Below are positions 58,943 to 64,000 of a stretch of DNA of 64,000 nucleotides, one piece after another. The notes beneath the pieces are model-generated. The model saw only the letters and a program-made list of their open reading frames with translations, did no database searches and had not been told where the DNA came from. Numbering within the stretch: position 1 is the first letter of the stretch; each line of letters begins with the position of its first letter. The stretch comes from Methylotenera mobilis JLW8 (lineage in GTDB: Bacteria; Pseudomonadota; Gammaproteobacteria; Burkholderiales; Methylophilaceae): the NCBI RefSeq assembly GCF_000023705.1, contig NC_012968.1, positions 2,170,001-2,234,000 of the forward strand, read 5' to 3'. The translations under genes and the position numbers were made by a program.

Positions 58943-60814
58943 TTATAGGCTGAATACGTTCAATGCACCGCCGCCAGGAGCAGCGTTGTATTTAACTAGT
59001 TCAGCATAACCACCAGCAGCACCTAAAGCGTCTGTTGGAGTAGTCATACCAAGGTTCATCGCAACACCAGCCCAGCCACCGATACCTGATAGCACGCCAA
59101 CGTATTGTTTACCTTTGTTACCGTATGTGAATGCGTTACCAATCACGCCAGAACCAACTTGGAATTTCCAAAGTTCTTTACCTGATTTAGCATCAACAGC
59201 TTTGAACCAACGATCTAAAGTACCGTAGAACACTAGGTCAGTTGCAGTAGTTAAAGCACCACCCCAAGCTGAGAATTTCTCTTTGTTGTACCATACTTTT
59301 TTGTTGGTCATTGGGTCATAAGCACCGAAGCCACCCATCACACCGTCTGGACCTGGGAACATTGTTAATGTTGCACCAACCCATGGTTGACCAGCAACGT
59401 ATTTAGACTCAACTGGCTCGTATGTCATACATACGTGGTTCAATGGAGAATATACTAAGCCAGTTTTTGGTGAGTATGCAGCTGGTTGTTGGTCTTTAGT
59501 ACCCAATGCAGCTGGACATACGCCTTTAGCGTTGTAGTCTTGGTGAGTAGAAGCTGATGCCAATTTGTTTGGTACACCAGTTTTCATGTCAACATCAGTT
59601 GCCCAGTTTACGAATGGGTGAACTTTTTGAGCAGCTTGTAATTTACCGTTGTGTGCATTCCATGTGTAAGCGAAGCCGTTACGGTCATGGTGCCAAGCGT
59701 ATGTTTTGCCACCTTTGTCGAACAAGATTACTTCGTTGATACCGTCGTAGTCCCACTCGTCATGTGGAGTCATTTGCATACCCCATTTTGCAACGCCAGT
59801 GTCTAAGTCACGTGCGAATACAGTCATAGACCATTTGTTGTCGCCTGGACGTACGTCTGGGTTCCAAACAGAAGGGTTACCTGTACCGTAGTAAACTAAG
59901 TTTGTACGTGCATCATATGGCCACCAGCCCCATACAGAGCCACCACCATGTTGCCAACCATCTTTAACTGCTTGTGGTTTCAACCATGTACGTGTACCTA
60001 GATCTTTTTCGCCAAATTTGATTTGGTCGTTAGGTAATTTTTTGAAAGAACCGCCTTCTTTGTTGCCGCCGTTTACGTCTTGGTAAACTGACAATGCACT
60101 GTATTCAGGAGTTTCTTTGTTGAAGTCTGCACCGATCAACACTTCAGAGTCAGGACCTGTTGAGTATGCTTTCCATGCTAAAGAACCGTCTTTAGCGTTG
60201 TATGCTGCGATAAAGCAACGTACGCCGAACTCAGCACCTGAACAACCTGTCAATACTTTGTCTTTGATTACGTGTGGAGCGTTAGTGTTAGTAGCGCCAA
60301 CTTTTGGATCGTTGATCAATGTTGACCATACTTTAGCACCAGTTTTAGCGTCTAAAGCTACTAAGTTGCCATCGTTTTGTTGTAGGTAGATTTTACCGTC
60401 GCCGAAGCCAAGACCACGTGAAACGTTGTCACAGCACAATACAGCTTGTACTGATGGATCTTGTTTAGGGAAGTATGACCAAACGATTTTTTGATTGTTG
60501 TCTAGGTCTAATGCGTATACGTTGTTTGGGAATGCTGTATGTACATACATCATGTTACCAACAACGATTGGTGAACCTTCGTGACCACGGTTTACACCAG
60601 TAGCGAATGTCCAAGCTGCTTTAAGATTTTTAACGTTGCCTTTGTTCACTTGTGACAAAGCGCTGTAGCCGTTGTTGTTGTGCTGACCACGTGGGTGAGC
60701 CCAGTTGTTCGCGTCTTTCATTGCCGCTTCTTGATCAGCAGCTGCTGATGCGATCAAAGGCATCGCCATACCTGCTACCAAGCCAAGTGCTAACTTGATT
60801 TTGTTGATTTGCAT
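58943..60814 (-). CDS. xoxF: Lanthanide-dependent methanol dehydrogenase XoxF
   Basis: A 623-residue periplasmic PQQ enzyme that oxidises methanol to formaldehyde or formate. The signal peptide ends ASAA near residue 24. The vicinal disulfide that stacks on PQQ is C127-C128 (LCCDNVSRG). Metal ligands E195 (SGAEFG) and N313 (GTGNPS) are present. The catalytic Asp355 is followed by Asp357 (WDYDG), the extra acidic residue that marks lanthanide enzymes; calcium MxaF lacks it. The ATG at 60814 has GGAG six bases upstream. No mxaFI genes are in the window. Confidence 0.97.
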   Translation of the reverse strand: MQINKIKLALGLVAGMAMPLIASAAADQEAAMKDANNWAHPRGQHNNNGYSALSQVNKGNVKNLKAAWTFATGVNRGHEGSPIVVGNMMYVHTAFPNNVYALDLDNNQKIVWSYFPKQDPSVQAVLCCDNVSRGLGFGDGKIYLQQNDGNLVALDAKTGAKVWSTLINDPKVGATNTNAPHVIKDKVLTGCSGAEFGVRCFIAAYNAKDGSLAWKAYSTGPDSEVLIGADFNKETPEYSALSVYQDVNGGNKEGGSFKKLPNDQIKFGEKDLGTRTWLKPQAVKDGWQHGGGSVWGWWPYDARTNLVYYGTGNPSVWNPDVRPGDNKWSMTVFARDLDTGVAKWGMQMTPHDEWDYDGINEVILFDKGGKTYAWHHDRNGFAYTWNAHNGKLQAAQKVHPFVNWATDVDMKTGVPNKLASASTHQDYNAKGVCPAALGTKDQQPAAYSPKTGLVYSPLNHVCMTYEPVESKYVAGQPWVGATLTMFPGPDGVMGGFGAYDPMTNKKVWYNKEKFSAWGGALTTATDLVFYGTLDRWFKAVDAKSGKELWKFQVGSGVIGNAFTYGNKGKQYVGVLSGIGGWAGVAMNLGMTTPTDALGAAGGYAELVKYNAAPGGGALNVFSL

Positions 60815-60849
60815 ATTAATCTCCAAAGTTAAACTACTAAGGTTTAAAT

Positions 60850-60922
60850 AAATAGATTCATAACTAAACTAATAAATTTTTGATGTTCCTCAAAATTTTT
60901 ACTAGCCTTTATGAATCTATTT
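60850..60922. repeat. 14-base inverted repeat in the xoxF leader
   Basis: AAATAGATTCATAA (60850-60863) and TTATGAATCTATTT (60909-60922) are perfect inverted copies 45 bases apart. Both lie between the predicted xoxF transcription start and its ribosome-binding site, so the RNA could form a long stem. Confidence 0.9.
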
Positions 60923-60924
60923 GT

Positions 60925-60941
60925 AGCACACTTAATGTGCT
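60925..60941. promoter_or_regulatory. Palindrome at the xoxF transcription start
   Basis: AGCACA, spacer CTTAA, TGTGCT: a perfect interrupted palindrome just downstream of the predicted start. It may be an operator or a 5' stabilising hairpin. Confidence 0.6.
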
Positions 60942-60949
60942 TGAACAGA

Positions 60950-60978
60950 ACTATAAACCAGTGAATCATGAATTGCAA
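60950..60978 (-). promoter_or_regulatory. Sigma-70 promoter of xoxF
   Basis: On the minus strand the -35 element TTGCAA (60978-60973) and the -10 element TATAGT (60955-60950) are 17 bases apart. The predicted start near 60943 gives a leader of about 130 nucleotides. Confidence 0.7.
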
Positions 60979-60985
60979 TACATTG

Positions 60986-61007
60986 TTTACAATTTATTTA
61001 CAATTAA
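60986..61007. promoter_or_regulatory. Two 11-base direct repeats upstream of the xoxF promoter
   Basis: TTTACAATTTA (60986-60996) and TTTACAATTAA (60997-61007) are head to tail, one helical turn apart, and centred near -48 and -59 from the predicted start. This is a common position for an activator such as a response regulator. The regulator is not identified. Confidence 0.55.
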
Positions 61008-61008
61008 C

Positions 61009-61020
61009 TTAACATGTTAA
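61009..61020. promoter_or_regulatory. Perfect palindrome TTAACATGTTAA
   Basis: A 12-base uninterrupted palindrome between xoxF and the divergent pip gene. It may be an operator for either gene. Confidence 0.45.
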
Positions 61021-61115
61021 AAATTACCTGTTTCGCGCACGTAACAACAGTAAACCCGTGCACGATTGAGCAATAAAAAATCATTTAAAATCAAATAGAA
61101 AGAGAATTACCTCGC

Positions 61116-62072
61116 ATGCAGACCAATATTTACAAGTTGTATCCAGAGCTTGATACATTTAAAGAATGTATGATTAAAGTGGATGATTTGCATGAGATCT
61201 ATTATGAGGTTTGCGGCAATCCGGAAGGCACCCCCGTGGTGTTTTTACATGGCGGCCCTGGTAGTGGCTGCAATCCGGCACAGCGACGTTTTTTTGACCC
61301 TGAACATTACCGCATCATCTTGCTGGACCAACGTGGCTGTGGGCGCAGCAAACCTTTAGGTGAAACCAGAAACAACACCATTGATGATTTAGTGCATGAC
61401 ATCGACCTAATTCGCACCCATCTTGGCATTGACAGGTGGCTGGTATTTGGCGGCTCATGGGGCAGCACACTAGGCATTGCTTATGCCCTGGCACACACAC
61501 AACATGTCACCGGCCTGATTCTACGTGGCATCTTTTTAAGCCGTAGCAGCGAGTTAGATTGGTTTTTAAACGATGTGAAGGCTTTTTACCCTGAGCCATG
61601 GGAAGTGTTATGTGATTACTTACCAGCGGAGGCAAAAGCCAGCCCCATCAATGCTTACCAAAAGCTTATTTTCTCGGACGATAATGCCGTTAGCATTCCA
61701 GCGGCCATTCAATGGAACCAGTTTGAGAGCAGCATCATGACTTTGTTACCAAGGCCAGCCAGCGAGCAAGAGGTAGACGGCCCGGTAGAATTGGCTCGCG
61801 CCAGGGTGCAAATACACTATATACAGCAGCAATGTTTTCTTGGCCAACGCGACCTACTGGCAGAGGTAACAGAAAAACTAGCACAAGTGCCGACCATTAT
61901 CGTGCAAGGGCGCTACGACATGGTGTGCCCACCGATTACCGCATGGGAACTAAAACGCGCAATGCCGCACGCGGAGTTGCACTTTGTGGATGATGCCGGG
62001 CATTCGGCTATGGAGGCTGGCACCACTTCAGCCTTAATCGCCGCGACTGAGAAATTTAAAAATTTAGATTAA
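61116..62072 (+). CDS. pip: Proline iminopeptidase
   Basis: A 318-residue alpha/beta hydrolase that releases N-terminal proline from peptides. The oxyanion-hole motif is HGGPGSGC (about residues 45-52) and the nucleophile lies in FGGSWGSTL. The acid is in QGRYDMVCP and the histidine in DDAGHSAM. Length and the N-terminal YPELDTFKE match the S33 family. It is divergent from xoxF and has no obvious link to methanol oxidation. Confidence 0.96.
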   Translation: MQTNIYKLYPELDTFKECMIKVDDLHEIYYEVCGNPEGTPVVFLHGGPGSGCNPAQRRFFDPEHYRIILLDQRGCGRSKPLGETRNNTIDDLVHDIDLIRTHLGIDRWLVFGGSWGSTLGIAYALAHTQHVTGLILRGIFLSRSSELDWFLNDVKAFYPEPWEVLCDYLPAEAKASPINAYQKLIFSDDNAVSIPAAIQWNQFESSIMTLLPRPASEQEVDGPVELARARVQIHYIQQQCFLGQRDLLAEVTEKLAQVPTIIVQGRYDMVCPPITAWELKRAMPHAELHFVDDAGHSAMEAGTTSALIAATEKFKNLD

Positions 62073-62085
62073 TCAGTCAATCATA

Positions 62086-62136
62086 TAAGAAAGTAGTGCT
62101 AAGATTCTTACTGGATATTTGGCTTATACTTTCTTA
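62086..62136 (+). terminator. Inverted repeat after pip
   Basis: TAAGAAAGTA and TACTTTCTTA are perfect inverted copies 31 bases apart, between pip and the next gene. The stem is AT-rich, so termination is uncertain. Confidence 0.45.
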
Positions 62137-62167
62137 AATATCGGTACGCCAAGCTTACTGTACCGTA

Positions 62168-63535
62168 GTGCCTGCATATGGAAAATTAAGCGTCATGCCG
62201 ATCCATCAGGATTTGGCTCAACACAGCATGAAGAAAATCACTTTCAGCCCAAAACCAAATTTAGCGATACGCGACAACTTACGTAAAGCGATTAATATGC
62301 CTGGTGAGGTTTACGCTAACCAGCGCTATAACACACCGCTATTTGTGTTTCACGAGATGTTTAAGGCGTTTCAGCGGCACAATGCATTGGGGTTATCGGC
62401 ATCTTTATCTTTTTATGCGATGTTTGCATTGATTCCTTTAGTGCTTCTCATGTTCTTTCTATTGAGCCAGCTTATTTTCAGCTCTGACTACGCCATAGTT
62501 AAACTGGCGATTATTACCAGCAATTTAGTTCCGCAATTCAGCAACGCCATCATGACCGAGGTTTACAGTACGGCCAAACACCAAGTGGCATGGGGCGCAC
62601 TCGGCCTATTTATACTACTTTGGACCGTGACCCCACTGGCTAGCGCAATGCGCGCCGCTTTCTACAGCATAGCGAGCTTGGTGGAGGCACCTTCGTTTGT
62701 TAAGAGAAAGATCAAAGATATTTTTGCCATTATCGGCATGTTACTGCTCTTCTTTTTATTTACTTTTGCCGGCCTGATGCTGGAGAAGGTGATTATCTTC
62801 GTAGGTGCCAGCAACCATTTCATACACAACGAAGTGTTCACGACGTTAACTTCCTTAGGCTTAACCACACTACTCATCAGCGCCTTTTACTTTGTGTTCT
62901 TTCCTGCGCGTTTATATATTAAGCACATCTTCATCGGCGCCTTATTCACGGCCATACTCTGGCTGCTCATGCGCCCAGCCTTTACCTTATTTCTATCAAT
63001 GAACGAATCATATAGTTCGATTTTTGGCAGCATGAAAAACCTGTTCATCTCCATTACTTGGCTGTATGTGAACTTTGCTGTGTTTTTACTCGGTACGGAG
63101 CTGATAGCTACTTTAAGAAAAAAAGATGTTTTGCTGCTAAAAGGGCTGTTTGACGAACCATTAGAGCATCACATCACCACACAATCGCACTATGTAACGA
63201 AGCTGATGCAGCGCTATGGCAAGGTATATGCGCAAAGTGAGACCATCTTTCAGCATGGCGAAGCCACCGATCGCCTCTATTACCTAGTTTCGGGCGTGGT
63301 GCATATTATTAAATACGGCAAAGTATTACGCACTGTGCATGCCGGTGAGTATTTTGGTGAAATCGCAATGCTATCCAACACGCCGACCGTTGCCGAAGCA
63401 AAAGCAGCCTCAAGCCAGGTAGAAATCATTACAATGAGCACAGATAATATTGAAACATTACTGCTGGACGAGCCTAGAGTCGCCATGAAATTTTTACGCA
63501 GATTAGCAATGCGCCTACAGCAACAGGACGAATAA
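62168..63535 (+). CDS. YihY/BrkB-family membrane protein fused to a cyclic-nucleotide-binding-like domain
   Basis: A 455-residue protein. Residues about 50-320 form six hydrophobic helices with the YihY/BrkB signatures (ALGLSASLSFYAMFALIPLVL, GSMKNLFISITWLYVNFAVFLLGTEL, each described in part). Residues about 340-450 form a cNMP-binding fold (IFQHGEATDRLYYLVSGVVHI and YFGEIAMLSNTP). The phosphate-binding Arg of real cAMP sites (R-(S/T)-A) is replaced, since NTPTVAEAKA has no Arg there. Transport role is unknown; older RNase BN labels for this family are wrong. GTG at 62168 or ATG at 62195 may be the start. Confidence 0.88.
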   Translation: MPAYGKLSVMPIHQDLAQHSMKKITFSPKPNLAIRDNLRKAINMPGEVYANQRYNTPLFVFHEMFKAFQRHNALGLSASLSFYAMFALIPLVLLMFFLLSQLIFSSDYAIVKLAIITSNLVPQFSNAIMTEVYSTAKHQVAWGALGLFILLWTVTPLASAMRAAFYSIASLVEAPSFVKRKIKDIFAIIGMLLLFFLFTFAGLMLEKVIIFVGASNHFIHNEVFTTLTSLGLTTLLISAFYFVFFPARLYIKHIFIGALFTAILWLLMRPAFTLFLSMNESYSSIFGSMKNLFISITWLYVNFAVFLLGTELIATLRKKDVLLLKGLFDEPLEHHITTQSHYVTKLMQRYGKVYAQSETIFQHGEATDRLYYLVSGVVHIIKYGKVLRTVHAGEYFGEIAMLSNTPTVAEAKAASSQVEIITMSTDNIETLLLDEPRVAMKFLRRLAMRLQQQDE

Positions 63536-63585
63536 TAAACAAAGCAATCTGAACGCAATACAGAATTTGATACAGATTAGGACAA

Positions 63586-64000
63586 ATGATGGCAAAGCAA
63601 GCACCTTTCACCCCTCAACCCAGTCAGGCAGAAATGCAGCCAGTTCTGCATTTATTCAACTCAGGCAAAATGGCCGAGGCTGAACAGGCTGCAAACAAGC
63701 TGGTGAAACGCTACCCTCATACATTTATCCTGTACCAGATTTTAGGCATCGCTCAAGATAGTTTATCTAAGCCGCAAGCGGCAATTGAGAGCTATAAAAA
63801 AGCGCTATCTATCCAGCCCAATACGCCAGACCTGCATTTCAATTTAGGCATAGCCCTCGCCAATACCGGCGAGATACAAACGGCTAGCCAGCATTATCAG
63901 CAGGCGATTGCACTGCAGCCTAACTTCTTTGAAGCCTATGGCAACTTAGGCGCACTCTTGCAAAAACAAGGGTTATTAGAAGATGCGATTCAGAACTACC
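63586..64000 (+). CDS. TPR-repeat protein (5' part only)
   Basis: The frame begins with a doubled ATG, AGGAC upstream, and runs off the right edge after 138 codons. It contains successive tetratricopeptide repeats, for example SKPQAAIESYKKALSIQPN, then GEIQTASQHYQQAIALQPN and the start of another (LLEDAIQNY), at a 34-residue period. Such proteins in this group often continue into a sulfotransferase or glycosyltransferase domain, but that part is not in the window. It is 50 bases after the YihY fusion gene. Confidence 0.9.
   Translation, partial: MMAKQAPFTPQPSQAEMQPVLHLFNSGKMAEAEQAANKLVKRYPHTFILYQILGIAQDSLSKPQAAIESYKKALSIQPNTPDLHFNLGIALANTGEIQTASQHYQQAIALQPNFFEAYGNLGALLQKQGLLEDAIQNY

Noticed and set aside
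62168-63535. Ribonuclease BN
   Set aside because: That name for YihY/BrkB proteins came from a mistaken assignment; the sequence is a multi-helix membrane protein with no nuclease motif.

Overview
The window comes from a betaproteobacterial methylotroph, most likely of the Methylophilaceae (Methylotenera/Methylophilus type). The evidence is a PQQ methanol dehydrogenase with the lanthanide-type Asp-x-Asp motif (XoxF) followed by XoxJ- and cytochrome c-like genes, a five-gene NAD-linked formate dehydrogenase (fdsGBA-fdhD-fdsD), and beta/gammaproteobacterial housekeeping families (SlmA, DUF2788, DUF3579, LpoA/DolP). The genus is an inference; no rRNA or tRNA gene is present to test it. Coding density is high, GC is moderate, and no insertion sequence, prophage or CRISPR array is visible.

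Layout. 1-1.1 kb (+): the end of a HAD nucleotidase, slmA and a DUF2788 gene. 1.2-5.7 kb (-): cca, an NDUFA9-like NAD(P)-binding protein, a soluble lytic transglycosylase and a 60-aa membrane protein. 5.7-24.6 kb (-): a complete division and cell-wall (dcw) cluster in the order mraZ-rsmH-ftsL-ftsI-murE-murF-mraY-murD-ftsW-murG-murC-murB-ddl-ftsQ-ftsA-ftsZ-lpxC, mostly with 1-4 base stop/start overlaps. It begins with a readable sigma-70 promoter followed by three MraZ boxes. rnpB (RNase P RNA) lies just upstream on the same strand.

25.7-30.1 kb: an orphan pair of flagellum-related small genes (YjfB-like and a mini rod protein), VF530, Rnk, a LysR regulator, pyrC and rsmI. 30.1-33.9 kb: lpoA-yraN-dolP (the E. 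coli order without diaA), DUF3579 and a TlpA-like thioredoxin. 34-39.6 kb (+): a large PilZ-like protein, trxA, rho, rpmE2 and an ArnT-like membrane glycosyltransferase. 39.7-48.9 kb: the formate dehydrogenase operon (-), divergent from the molybdenum cofactor genes moaA-mobA-moeA (+), so enzyme and cofactor supply sit side by side. 49-54.7 kb (+): tonB, an orphan sensor kinase, a Bcp peroxiredoxin, a PIN-PhoH ATPase and lplT.

55-60.8 kb (-): xoxF, xoxJ, two related cytochromes c (one soluble, one a lipoprotein) and ndh. Together with the formate dehydrogenase these cover the first and last steps of methanol oxidation plus electron entry to the respiratory chain. 61.1-64 kb (+): proline iminopeptidase, a YihY/BrkB membrane protein fused to a cyclic-nucleotide-binding-like domain, and the start of a TPR protein.

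The most interesting non-coding signal is the 300-base region before xoxF. It has a good sigma-70 promoter, 11-base direct repeats where an activator would bind, two palindromes, and a 14-base inverted repeat in the leader whose core octamer recurs before xoxJ. No clearly undescribed multi-gene system was found; the best novelty candidates are this regulatory region, the duplicated and re-anchored cytochrome c, the YihY-cNMP fusion and the PilZ-like protein.
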